Assembly: GCA_958510875.1 (NCBI GenBank)
Contig: OY294070.1
Location: 3,348,001-3,412,000 of the forward strand
Reading direction: 5' to 3'
Length of the DNA: 64,000 nt
From: Endomychus coccineus
Taxonomy: Eukaryota > Arthropoda > Insecta > Coleoptera > Endomychidae
This document shows, piece after piece, positions 46,851-60,700 of the stretch. The notes under the pieces are model-generated. The model saw only the letters and a program-made list of their open reading frames with translations. It was not told the DNA's origin and did no database searches. A program made the translations under genes and the position numbers. Each line of letters begins with the position of its first letter. Within the stretch, counting starts at the first letter, position 1.

Positions 46851-47560
46851 ATTGCTATATCATCATATAAAAATGGTACTGATGCAGTTTTCGTTTATAC
46901 ATGTAGCCAGAGTTTCATATTTATTTATTTTTTCTGAACAAAGTATGGCTACCTTGTCAGAGCGTTTTACGATGGTTCATCAAGATTGCTTTTATTAGGG
47001 AAAGTGCTTTTGTAATAATATTATCAATTTCGTTTCCTACAATGTAGTTATAATATCTGTTTCTCAGTAATTTGAAGATATTTGAGAATCTGTTGTATTA
47101 CAATTCTGTTATTTATTATCTTTCTTGCTAATCATTGAAGCTCCTTCAAAATAGTTTGATATATTAATTTTCAATGTTTCACAAGTTTATTCGGACACGG
47201 AACATTTAGCATATTTTTTGTAAACTTATGAGTAGACTAATATAATATAATATATAATAATCATTGCAAAACTACTGTTCTGATGAATTATTCGAAAATA
47301 TTTCGTGAAATATGCTTATTCAATTCATAATCACTAAATATTATTTATTATTTGTCTACTATTGCAAAAGATATTACAAAGCACTCACCCAAATTAAAAT
47401 CTGATGCGGAAAACTTGCTTGTTATGTTGATCCTAGTTTGAGTTGAAAACTATGTGAAATTAGTCTGTATTGAATAAAGTATTCGTTTCAAATTTGTTGT
47501 CTTTTTATAACGTAAACCAGTACGTGCCATTTTCCAAACTTTGATTCAGCTAACCGAGCT
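46851..47560. other. AT-rich intergenic DNA
   Basis: No gene, tRNA or repeat recognised. Confidence 0.4.
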
Positions 47561-47564
47561 AACG

Positions 47565-47906
47565 ACCAATAGATGGCGACTAAAGCAATCTTTTGTTGTT
47601 AGTTCTGCTTTTGACCAATAGATGGCGCTACGATTATGGCGCCATCTACGAGTAGCAGCTGAACTAAATAATGACCACAGCTCCATCTATTGGATAAAAG
47701 CCGAACTATTGGTTAGTTCGGCTACCATCCAATAGATGGCGCTATGATTGTGGTGCCATCTATTGAACAGTAGCTGAACTAAATCAAGAACCGCAGCGCC
47801 ATCTATCGGACAAGAGCTGAACTATTGGTTAGTTCAGCTTTTGTCTGATAGATGGCGCTGCGGTTCTTTATTTATTTCTGCTTTTATCCAATAGATGGAT
47901 GGCGCC
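47565..47906. promoter_or_regulatory. cluster of CTCF-like motifs in alternating orientation
   Basis: The core ccaatagatggcgct, or close variants, occurs forward at 47565, 47614, 47729, 47844 and 47888 and reverse (agcgccatctattgg type) at 47639, 47680, 47752 and 47795. Between motifs lie short perfect hairpins (agctgaactattggttagttcagct and a gccgaac...gttcggc variant). The core matches the animal CTCF consensus CCASYAGRKGGC at all but one position. It could equally be a repeated hairpin element without that function. Confidence 0.5.
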
Positions 47907-47929
47907 ACAACCGTAACGCCATTTTTAGT

Positions 47930-50900
47930 GGCCATATTTGTTCAAACGTTTCGTTCCACATTCAGTAAATAAATAGGGTGTTTTAATAAAACAAGCATTT
48001 TGGTATTTTGTTTTATTTTCATATTCAAAATATAATATGAACCTTATATAAATAAGCAAAATTGGACACACTGTTTTTATGGGTATTTGAATTTGAACCA
48101 AAATTGACAGTTGTTTTTTGAAGCATATATTATGTTTCCAAAGCTGCAAAACTTAGATTCACACACAACAGAAAGTTAGAAGATTCACATTTAAAAGTTA
48201 TTTAAAAAATGTTGTGCATAAAAAAATTGAGTACCTATTTAATATATATATATCTTCTTTTAAACAACTTTTAGAAAAACAGAGTACAGTCTTTTTTACA
48301 TTGATAAGTTCAAAACAAAAACAAAAAACATTAAACATATATATACATAATATACAAAAATTCAACATATCCACAAATATATGTCACATGTTTTATTCCC
48401 ATCATAATACAACAGGAAACTAATTAATATTCAGAGTGCTACATATATATATTTATGGATACGTTATTGAAAATTGTAATTTTTATAAACATTATATTAC
48501 AGGTAAGTTTTGTGTTAAGGAAAAAACTGTGTTTAAATACCTAAAAAAAATATTCCTTCCATTTTCAACATTCTTTAAAATCTAATTCTGTACTATTGAG
48601 ATATTTACATTTTAGAATTCAAAATAAGTTTTTTCATTTGTATACGTCATTCTCAGCTGTGTTTTCATATCAAATCAATCAAAACTCCTCTAAAATATCA
48701 TCGTAAAATATAAATTCGGCCTTCTACAAGTTATGGTTAAGTGAAAAATTGAGTGCGATAACAATTACTAATAATTTGTACTAAACATTTTTCAACGTGT
48801 GTAAAGTACAATTTGTAACATAAATAAAGCACTAAAAGACATGTCGAGTATTATTATTGCTTGGCAATCAGCAACTTATTGCTATTTACCCAATGAAATT
48901 TCAAGAATTAAGAGGAATTTTGATTAATTTATTCCTAATTGTTCATAACTACGTTATACAGTTGGCATTATCAGTACCAAATATATAAAATTCTTATCAT
49001 TTAATATATATCTAGAGTTGAAAATACTGAGTCGAGTCTGGTATAAAATTTACTTTAATTATTTTGTTTATTATCTAACAGACAATAGTAAATTGCCTGA
49101 ATTGTTTTAGAATAACTTCCAGAATATCGTAAGGAGGCAACATCTATTTTATGTATACAATATATGTTGTAAAAAAATTATGAATACAATAATTTTTGGT
49201 ATTTTTGTTTAAATTAACTACACAAAATGGCTAAATAGAATATATTTAAATCAGCCACCTCATTTAATAGTCTACCATCATGCATCACAGCTTCTTTTTC
49301 TTTTATAAGATTAAATAAATTAAGTGAATAATTTTACGAGGCAAGAAACTATTAAAAGGAACTTTTTGTGACGACGTTTTTAATGCTCCGCAGTTTGAAT
49401 TTTGAATTAAACAGTCAGATTTGATCGGCCTTTTTAAATCGAAATTTGTTCAGTTTGATTGACGGTTGCATTTTACCGAATTATAATTCCAATAACAACG
49501 CAATAACTCCACATATAGATTTGCCAATTACTTATTTTTGTTAAAAAAGGAATTCAACGATAGATCAATCAACAACTTGATTTCATGAAAACAATTTTAT
49601 AGAATTATTGATTTCAATATGTCTTCTTATTCCGATCCGTTCAAAAAAACATGAAATGGACCTTCTGGTTAAATTCAAATTTAAAACGGGGCGGGCATTA
49701 AAAACGTTTTAACGCGAAATGGCAAAACTTGAAGGGGTTACTTGAGATCCTGAGTTAAAAAGATTCCTATTGCAAAACATCAGAAGGTATTTTTCTTTCG
49801 TTGTATGTTGTGCTTTTTGTAAGCTCCATTTATTAGTTGCTATAGTTTCATTTTTGTTTGTAATATTCGATTAATACAGTATATTACACGCGTTCTTCTT
49901 AAAATATAAGTTTGTGGGTAAAACTTTAAGCCCTCAACAAATCACAAGTTCAAATCGCATTTGGCCAATTTAAATTAAACACCCTCTTATCGTAATAAAA
50001 ACACTACAACAATAAATATGGAACAGTATTGCACAATCAATTCCACGAACTGTACCGATCTCTAGAAATTTCAAATTCGCATTTGTAAATCGGTTATTTT
50101 CACGTTATTTTGAATGGTTTGTATGTATTTGTATCGGTTTAATGAAGAGTAATATCGTTTGATTTCTTTTACACATTTAGAACAGAACTACGACCTATGG
50201 GTATTATTTCCATTTTTGGTTTATCATGTCTTTAAAAAAGCATCGAGAAAACGAAGATACACAGATAAAACATTTACTCGTGAGGTAAATTTAAAAAATG
50301 GAGCCATTTCCTGCGACCAATACTCTTGAGATAAAGCGGATTTGAGGGGTCATGTAAAATTACTTGCAATTTATAAACTAAATCACAAATAGAAATGCCA
50401 TCCTTGAATACAACAATGCTACAATAGTAAAACTAAGGATTGAGGAGGTTATTGACCAAATTATTAATAGAGTTATAAATATCAAGTCGGTTTTTTTAAA
50501 TTATAATAAAGATTCATTCAATATTAAATGACCGATTTGATATTTATAACTCCTCAATTTTTAATAATTTTTTAAATGACATCACCATCCCCGACCCAAC
50601 CCAAAGTGACCTTCTTCCTACATTTTATTATTATACTATTGTTTTGTTTGAGGTTTACTACCTTATTGTACATAAAATAAATAAACCTAAAAAATTTCTG
50701 ATTCATTTTCGGAATTCGTATAATCATAAGAAAATATAAAGAAACTATTTATTTATTAAACATTTTTTTATGAAAAATTAAACAATATCGAAAATTGGAA
50801 AAATTCCCGCCTATTCAATTTTATAACGAATGAAAATAAATTTGATGTTACCCAAATGTGTGCTATATTTTGTTTTGTTTACTTGAAATGTTATTTATAT

Positions 50901-51724
50901 TGTAAATTACTCTAAATAATTGCTGAAAAGATGGGATTGTAATTTAAAATATTTTGTGAATTAATGTTATAACGTAAGAAAAGAACTCGTGCATGATTTT
51001 TGAATCTGACAAAATTATTTTAATTGTTTAAATATATACTTTTCGTGGCATAATTAATGCAATATTTTAAAATTATCTGTTTGGTCAAAATTATGATTGC
51101 TGTCAATTAGATGGTTGGTAAAATGGGAAATGTTTACAGCAAACACAATTTTTTCGATTAAAAAATAATTTAATTCTTTGAATTTGATAAAAATAAGCTT
51201 ACATTTTCGTTTTTTACCGATTTTTTTTCTTGCGTACGCGTTTTTGAAAATGTATCATGCATTTAAGAGACCCTTCAATCCACTATATATCCTCAAAAAC
51301 ATTGATCGTAGTAGTTTTCCGAAGAAACATTAACGAATGTTGAATTTTCTCGTTCATTTAAAGGAAAATGTTTATTCCTTCAACCAACAATATGCTTTGT
51401 CGCCTCTGTGAATCGACAAAGAATTCAATTTCAAATCTAGAATACGGAGAATAGAAACCAGTCGTTCCGACAAAACGTTAAGTATAACAATTGTTTTAAA
51501 ACCACAAAATAAACAGTTCTGAGAAGCAACACCTGCTAGTAAATATGTGACCTTTATACGAGTATGACGAATGAAGAATTTGAAATATCAATGCAAAACA
51601 ATTGGTCGAAAGTCATGAGCCAATACGTTCTTTACATTTTTCTAATTATTAAATTTAATAGAAGTTTTTACTTTTTATAAAACACTTAAAATTTAGTAAT
51701 AGTGTAAAAACTTGCCCGTTTTCA
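47930..51724. other. long AT-rich stretch 3' of the DUF704x gene
   Basis: Nearly 3.8 kb without recognisable genes or transposons. One small inverted repeat (aggagttataaatatcaa-type) occurs at about 50453-50560. It lies directly downstream of the stop codon at 51725 (minus strand), so much of it could be a long 3' UTR; this is inference. Confidence 0.35.
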
Positions 51725-54700
51725 TCATCTCATGACCAGTAGCGCCAATATTGTAGACATAAATATTACTAGAGTTGGAACTAAGATGGTAGTAGAATTT
51801 GGATCTGCACTTTCTGTACACGCTCCTGTAACATGCACGTTCTAAATTGATTTTTGTACTTGACGATATAGAATGTAGAAAACACTTACGATAACTTTAA
51901 AACGAATAGTTGAACCCCCTCACGTATTTATCATGGATTTACGATGGTTTCGGATCAAAATGATCAAACTGCGATATCTTGCAAGTTGGTTGAGCAACAT
52001 TTCCGAATTTAAAAAATGAATATTATACGCTCGCTTTCTGTCAGATTGGATCACGGTCCATTCCATTCGATGCTAAATTCACTATCATATTTTATGTTCA
52101 AAGAGAGTACTTTTACTGGGCAATTCGAAAGATGAGCTCAATGCGGATGAACAGTTGGGGTTATGACAGATTGTAACAAAAAGTATTCAGGCCAAACACG
52201 ATAGAATATTCGTAAATTCGTAAAAAAAAACAATAATTTCTGAATTTCGTTTTGAAATTTTTTACCGTAAACTAATGGTATTAGACATTTCTAACCAAGT
52301 CATTATTGAAACACTTTTTATGAAGAATGTGAATATCGCATCCCCTTTTCAATAATTTTCAAAATGGCGGAGAAACATCTGTCAATGTCATTTTTTACTA
52401 TGGACGCCATTTTGAATTACAACATTTGAAATTGCGTCTTTTTCTCTTCCTATCGATGTATCACAAAAAATTCCAAATTTTCATTATTTTCGAAGATTTC
52501 ATTTTGCTAGATATTTTGAATCATTTAACCATAAACAGAACTAGTATGTACGTTCCGTGACCTTTTAAATTTTGTTAGAAACCTTCCCTCGGCGAGTTCC
52601 ATATGTTTTCTACTAAAATATTCAGAAAAAAACGCGGCAAATACAAAATTTTGGTACACAGAGGGAACCTTTAACAAAATGACTTTGAAATTTTTTCTTA
52701 ACTTGGGAAATGTCGCCATTTAAAAAAAATGTTTCATTCGATAGATCTTATTCCTCCAAGTTTGAAGTCAAATTTACAGATCAGTAACCATTCTCGTTCA
52801 ACATACGATTTAAAAATGCATTATGCGAATATAATTTCAAATTTACGCATCTCAATACAACAAATGAATGAAATTGGAATTTTATTTTCAAGTTAAAAAG
52901 CATGAATTTTTGGTTTTAATTAAATTTTGATAATATAGTTAGAATATTAAAAGTTTTTATCTAAATAAATCAAAAGTATTAATGACCAAAATTAGTGTTT
53001 TGTAAAAACTGAGAAACTAAGGAAAAATGGGGGCAATTACAACAATTCCCTCACCATTGTGTATGGAATGATATACAGGCTGCCCGTTGAGAAAGAAATC
53101 GTTGAGATTGAATCAATCCATTTTTAGTAGAATCGGTAAATTAGGTAATTGGCGAAAGATCGGGACTTAAAATGTAAAAATGATTATAATTATTCTCTAT
53201 ACTCAATTTTCTACGTTTCTCCGCCTACCCCTTAGATTTTATATGAAGTGACACATTTGACAGGACCTACTTTCCTAACATTCCACGCCCCCTTGATAAA
53301 CATAGGCAAACTTAACCTAAACGTTTATCAAACAATTATTTTGAGGCACCGGGATCAAGTCGCAACATTATTTAGAAAAAAGGTAAATTTAAAAAAGCCT
53401 CCAACCACACATGTTAAAAGATTTAACAAATTTAAAAGGCTAAAAATAGCATTTAAAAAGAGCTTGAGTGCAGTTCAACATAGCGTTAAATTACCGAATA
53501 CGACGTCATTTCAAAGTTATCGTGAATATCTTCTACCAGATATAAATAAGTAATTTCGCCGCTACTTACCGCTACTAGTGAAGTTATAGGCCCAGTTGCC
53601 CGTAACACCCGGTATAACGTATCTGTGACAACTTTCAGACACGCTGGAAATCCGCAGGATAGGATTCTGCGTTGGTTTTTCCAAGACACCCTCGATGATC
53701 GGTTGCAACTGATTGCCGATGGTGTAAATGAAACAATATCGCAACGGATCGGTCGATTTTCGTGCTACGAGCGACGTGATGACGTAATGAATGTCATTTT
53801 CTTTCCAACTGCCGTGACACGAATAAGCTAAAAGGACCAAAATATTAAGTTCGGATTGTGGTGACGAGAAAATATGCGTTGTTCTACAAGTTGTTGCAGC
53901 AAAAATTGTCTCCTGTATCTCTACAATAAGTAAACTCAACCTCAAAAATCAAAACGGCTGGCAATTTTAAACAGTCAGTTTATATTGAATCAAGCAATGA
54001 CAAAATATATTCTCCTCTACAAACTATAATAAACGATCAATTATTCATTATTCGACGAAAATTACTATTTGCACAAATTCAAATGACAATTGAACAATCA
54101 CTATTAAACGAGGTTTGTAGAAAAAGTTATACAGGGGTTGTTCGTTTCCGACTCACCCCTATACTTATCACCAGATTTAAAAGAAATATCGTTAAGAATG
54201 TTTGATAGGCCTTTATTTTTCAAAAAGGAACTACAATTGTAAAATAGTTTTAATGTTCCTGCTATACCGGAAGTTGATATCAATTTTTTATTTTAAATGA
54301 AACACCGCAACTGCTTTTTGCATTTTTAGATTGAACATTGATTCTTATTAAAATTGATATAAGGTACTATGTGACTGAAATTGATGTTTTTTTTGTGGAA
54401 ATTAGAGAAAAAAATTTAATAAATAATTGCGATTATTTGAAAAGAAAAAAGACTGTCAAAATAAATAGCATTTAGCTTGAACGTTTATTGAGGAAATGAA
54501 TCGAATTGAAGTGATTTTGTATTAATTTTAATATTGAACCAAATGGCAACAGGTAGGTACCAATTGAAATATTATTGTTTTGATGGTTTTGTTAGTAGCC
54601 ACAATGTTCCTTAGCCATCACTTTGAAGGCTAACTGGCTGCAGTGCTTAGGACCCAGATTTAACTTAGGGGTCCACTGAAGGTGCTACTTAACTTAAAGG

Positions 54701-57700
54701 TACAGAATATTCAAAATCATTTTCTCAATAAACATTTTCACATTCAAGCTAAATAATTAGCTCGCCATTTCCTGTTGGCATATATTGAACCTAAATGTGT
54801 TTGCACGTTTATTCTATAAAATCTCGCAATTTTGTATAAAGCCTATTTTCCAATTTCCTCAAAAAATATCGATTTTAAACCCATAGTACCTTTTATTTAA
54901 TGAGAATTTTTCGCCCAATCTGATGGTAAAAAAAAAAGTTTGATTCTTTCATGACATGGTTACACTATTTTTTTTTTCTTTTTTCTTCCAAAGTTTAATA
55001 ACTTGTGAAACATCAGCAAGATGTCATCGACTTTTATAAATTAATTTTGAAGATAATCGCGAAAAAGTAAAACCCTGCAAACGCTATATATTTTTTAAAA
55101 ATTGTGATATCTCAAAAACAGTTCAGACACTTTTAATTTCGATATAACCAGAAGTTCCTTAGCTGTTTCTTCATTTACAAATATACCAATGATCGAATTA
55201 ACATAGACTAGCATAAAAAAACGTTGTGTAGACATTAAAGCCTATACCCCTGGATCAAATTTAAATAATATACACGGTAATACAGATTATTTTATAACAT
55301 TGCCATACATTCTGGAGAAAATTAGTAAATGTTATATTTTTCCAGACTAAAACCGTTAATACCTAAAGAAAAACAAACCCATACGGTGTATAAATTGAAT
55401 TGTTTAGATTGCGATGGGACTTATACAGGATTCTCTAAATAATATTAACAAAAAAAATGTATGGTCATAAATATAGTGCTAAAAACAAAAATTTCACCGC
55501 CCTTGCTAAACATTGTTTTAAATATAACCATCAATGCGATTACAAAAAAGTTAATATTTTAACTAAAGAAACCTATTATTATAAAAGACCTATCCTGGAG
55601 ATAGGCCACATGAAATCATAGAACTGATGTACAATCATTGAGGCAAAATTATACAAATATAATTAATTGAACACTTGCAAATTTCTACGTAATTTTTTAT
55701 AATGCCAAGAATTTACAATATAATTCATACCTGGGTCAAGAATCATTATCATGTTAAAATTTTGCATAATCAGAGTAGTCGTTTCAAATGAAACACACTA
55801 GAATCAATAGGGTATAAAAACAAACGACAGTAATATTTAAAACAATCATTTAGTTTTGTACTATAGCATTCTTTTCGAAGTCTTGACAATATAACATTCC
55901 TCCCCTATTCCATTTTCTTGTACCTACCAATAGTCCAGTCTATAAGCTGGTGATTTTGGACCACTTTCTAAAAAAAAAAGCAAGAGGTCCTATCGAAAAA
56001 ATTCTTTTCGCATAATCTTCTTTGGCCGATTTGAATCATTCGTAAGGGTCGAGTCAAGTGGACACGGCCTCCCATTCACCTCTAAACGCTAAATTAAGCC
56101 TATTTTCACCCTCTTTTTTAAGATGACTTTGAATTTATAAAAAAAATGGGTATTTTGGGTCGCTAAACATGAATCCGAGGTCATTTTCCCGGAAAACTCA
56201 TTCAATAGGCTGAAAATCAGGGACGTTTCGTCATTTTCATAAAAAATTGCTCATTGTTTACGCGATTATCGTTTTATACATAAAATATGTTGGCAATCGC
56301 TTTATTCGATCCAAAGTAGACCAAAACTAGGAAAATTTGCGGAAAACCCTAGTGGTTTGTGTGGTCGATAATTACGAATTTGACATCAAAAACGTTTGAA
56401 AATAACATTAGGATTATGTGGAAAATGAAGGAACATAATAAGAATACAAGCATCTTTGTTTTAATTTATACAAGTTTGTAACTGTTTATTTAATGCTACA
56501 ATATTGAAATTTGTAATTTTCTTCGATTTTCCGGGATTTTCAAACAATTGTTTTTTCGACATTACTTTCAATTTTGGTAATTTAACATGCACATCGAAAA
56601 CACAAATACTAATCAACAAGACACTCAAAAAATTACATTTAGAAAAAATAAGATTTCATAAAAAAAATTTCTATTTTTCCGGAAAACGATATTTTTCAAT
56701 TTTTTAATTATCAAATTCGTAAACAGCGACCACAAAAATTCCTATAGCGACTTATCACACTATAATATCAATGACGTGGAAAGATTTTCTTTTAAGGTTT
56801 TCCACAGTTTTCGCCAAATTTTCCTAGTTTTGGTCTACTCTGGATCGAAATACGCGACTGCCAACGTCTTTTCTGAATAAAACAATAACCGCGTGAAAAA
56901 TGTATGAAAATGACGAAACGTCCCCGATTTTAAGCCCATTGAATGAATTTTCCGGGAAAATTACCTCGGATTCATGTTCAGCTACTCAATAATCCCATTT
57001 TTTCTATAAATTCAAAGTTATCTTAGAAAAAGAGGGTGAAAATAGGGTTAATTTAGCATTTAGGGCACAAAAATCCCTGTAGCGATTCATCACACGATAA
57101 TTTCAAGGACGTGGAAAGATTTTCTTTTAAAGTTTTCCACAGTTTTCCTAGTTTTGGTCTACTTTGGATCGAAATACGCTACTGCCAACGTTTTTTCTGG
57201 ATAAAACAATAGCCGCGTGAAAAATGAGCAAATAATGTATGAAAATGACAAAACGTTCCTGATTTTAAGCCCATTGAATGAGCTTTCCTGGAAAATGACC
57301 TCGTATTCATGTTCAGCGACCCAAAAAACCCATTTTTTCATAAATATATATTCTAACCAAAACCCCACTTGTTACTTGTACCTTATTGTTACGATAAATA
57401 TCTTAAGATCATTGATGTTTACCCATACATTAGTATCGTTTTCAAGATTTGTTCTTTCCATACTTCAACTACACGAGAGGGAAACCTATAACGTTCGAAG
57501 AAGTAAGTAATAAGTGTTTACTTAAATCAGTATAATGAGAAAATTGTACGAATAATGCCACACACAAAGTCTAATTACAACAACAAAGAACTTACCATTT
57601 ATTGATTGTTGAGCACAAGTGGACTTGAATTCCATCTCGTGGGATCCCCCGCATCCCACAGCCAACGATTCATAATCGTGAGTGAGACATTCGGGTGGAG

Positions 57701-60700
57701 GTTGAGAATCCACCACTACTGAAATAGAAAAAAGAACATTTTTTTCAAAATTCACGTTTGCAATTTCAACACTTTAATAACTCACCCGGTTGTTCTCTTT
57801 TCCTTCGTTCTGTCGTCGCAACTACTCCGGGAATTGTGTATCTTCCAAGATGAGGACATTTTCCTGAATGTAATGTCGCAGCTGGAATAATTATATCATT
57901 ATTAATGGCCCATTCGTTCAATAATTCTGGTATTATATAAATTTGGGGAGAATTATAAAGCACTTGTTGACCGGATTCCAGCAAATAAAACGTATTACTT
58001 TTATTCTGAATGTGTAAAATCTTAGAATTATGGTTATGATTTTCCATAATTAAATGTTGAATCAGTGTTATTATTAATGAAACCTTATTAACCAATTAAT
58101 TTGTCATATTCGGATGGTTTTTCTTTATTATTTTTGATGAACTATTGATAAAGTTAAATATTCAAATTGAATTATAGAACATATTACTTTTTGAAAAATT
58201 CATATACAGGTTGAGCAGAAGAAAACGATCCAGTCAAATAACTTGAAAACTAAATAGAATCGAAAAAAATGTTTGGAATAGAAGTTACAGGGTTTGAAGG
58301 GGGACATTCGATGATGACCTTGAAATGACCTTGAAAAAGTTTATGGTTTTTTTGAAGGTTAACTTTGTTATATTTTTGATATTGGCAATCGACAGAGCGG
58401 GAAATTTTGAGTCCGACTACGTTTTTAAATTATTAATACAGGTTCACCTTGAAAACATTTTCATCTTGTAGAAGGTTTTTAACCATTTTTAATAATTTAA
58501 CTAAATCTTTTAAGAAGAGCAGAATCTTGAAGAATGTTGTAGGAGCCGAAGAATAAAATCTTTTTTGGGGTGTTTTGAAGGTCAACTTGGTAATTTAAAT
58601 TGAAACACATATTTTTGACAGTTTTGATGTTAGCAATCAAAAGAGAAAAAAAAATTTATTCCGATGAGGCTTTTAAGCATTACTCAGAAACAAAGTCTCT
58701 TTTGAAATTACTAAAGAATCGACATACAGGGTGTTCCATCTCAGACGAGCCACCCCGTATATTTCTTATCCCGTAGTGAGTGGAAAAATCTCCCGAAACA
58801 CGTCGAATGATTTTGTTTGGGGGCCATCTGTTGACGTATATTTGAGGCTTAAACGAGCAACCCCCTAATAGGGGGCGCTTCAACCCCTCAAAATTGAATA
58901 GGGGAGAGGGGTTAAGTGATACGTCATTTGAAAGGTCTTGGAAGCCTCTCTACAACGGTGTATGGAAAACGTATATTTGATGAACCGTTTTCGCCAAAAA
59001 TCAATTTTGTTGCTAGAATGCGCCACCTTGAACATTTTTGTTATTTGTACAATGTACAAGCTCATTTTTATTAAACCTTTCTTTTACAAACTTAAACAAT
59101 CTTCAAAAAATCACATTCGTAAAAAAATTGAATTGTGTTGTCATGCTTACAATGAAAAAAATTAAATCTGCGTGTTTAAATCAAATGTTCAAATTGTCCT
59201 CCATTGACTTCCATACAATAATACATTCTCTCAAACTAATAAATAAAAAAACAGCAAAACATTTCCTTATGTTGCCTTCATTTTTTGTTCTTAGAAGGTG
59301 TTTATCTGGTTTTAACGTTTCTTCGATCATTTCATGATTTTAATCAATCTGTTGAGTTACTATTTTGGTGATTTGTTTAAAATTTCAAAAAAATATGGTG
59401 TACACATTGCAAGAACGTGTTGAGCTGGTTAGCCTTTATTACCAAAATCAAAATTATGCCCGAGCGGCTGCAAGGATATTTAACGAAAACCATCCTGAAC
59501 GCAGCGTTCGCCATAAGTACGTAATGGAATTGATTTCTTAATTTGTGGAGACGGGTTCAGTAATGGATAAAAAAAGGGCACCCATTGGAATTGTTAATGA
59601 TGAAGGAGCAGCTGTGGCGGTATTGGGACATGTCCAACTTATGCCAAACGCGCAATCTGTACGACAACTTTCTGCAAATTCCGGTATTAGCCAATCTAAC
59701 GTTTTCAGAATTTTACATAAACACAAGTTCCATCCGTACAAAATTAAATGATGATGATTGGGATCGAAGGCAAGACTTTTGCGAAATTATGGTCGAGCGT
59801 ATCAACAATAACCTAAATTTCTTGTACAACGTTTGCTTTTCTGACGAATGCACTTTTTTACTTAATGGAGAGGTTAACCGGCATAACTGTAGAATTTGGA
59901 GCGATACAAATCCTCATGTATTTCGAGAAGCTCACACTCAACATCGGGAAAAGCTAAACGTTTGGGTAGGAATTTTGGGAGACCACCTAATTGGACCTTT
60001 GGACCTCTGTTTATTCCTGGTAATTTAAATGGCGAAATTTATCTTGAAATGTTGGAAAATGCGATTGATCCGTTAATAACTGAACAATTAGAAAACGATC
60101 CTCTACTACTTGAACAACAATTGCATTTCCAACAAGACGGAGCTCCTCTTCACTACGCCGCACCAGTTCGCCAATATCTCAATTTGCAATACCCCGGTCG
60201 TTGGATCGGAAGAAGAGGTCCTATGGAGTGGCCTGCCCGATCTCCTGACCTGAACCCTCTAAACTTCTTCTTGTGGGGACATCTTAAGTCCAAGATTTTT
60301 GTGACTCAGCCTGAAAATTTGGAGGTACTACGCCAACGAATTGTAAATGAGTGTCGTCAAATAACTGAACCATGTTAGAGACGGTTTTCAGTCAAGATTG
60401 TATTGTTGTATGGAAGTCAATGGAGGACAATTTGAACATTTGATTTAAACACGCAGATTTAATTTTTTTCATTGTAAGCATGACAACACAATTCATATTT
60501 TTTACGAATGTGATTTTTTGAAGATTGTTTAAGTTTGTAAAAAAAGGCTTAATAAAAATGAGCTTGTACATTGTACAAATAACCAAAATATTCAAGGTGG
60601 CGCATTCGAGCAACAAAATTAATTTTTGGCGAAAACGGTTCATCAAATTTACGTTTTTCATACACCGTTGTAAAGAGGCTTCCAAGACCTTTCAAATGAC

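Noticed and set aside
57766..58095. Full 109-codon minus frame as one exon of the DUF704x gene
   Set aside because: Only its end (57881-57786) fits the splice phase and the conserved CPHLGRYTIPG context; the upstream part is intron.
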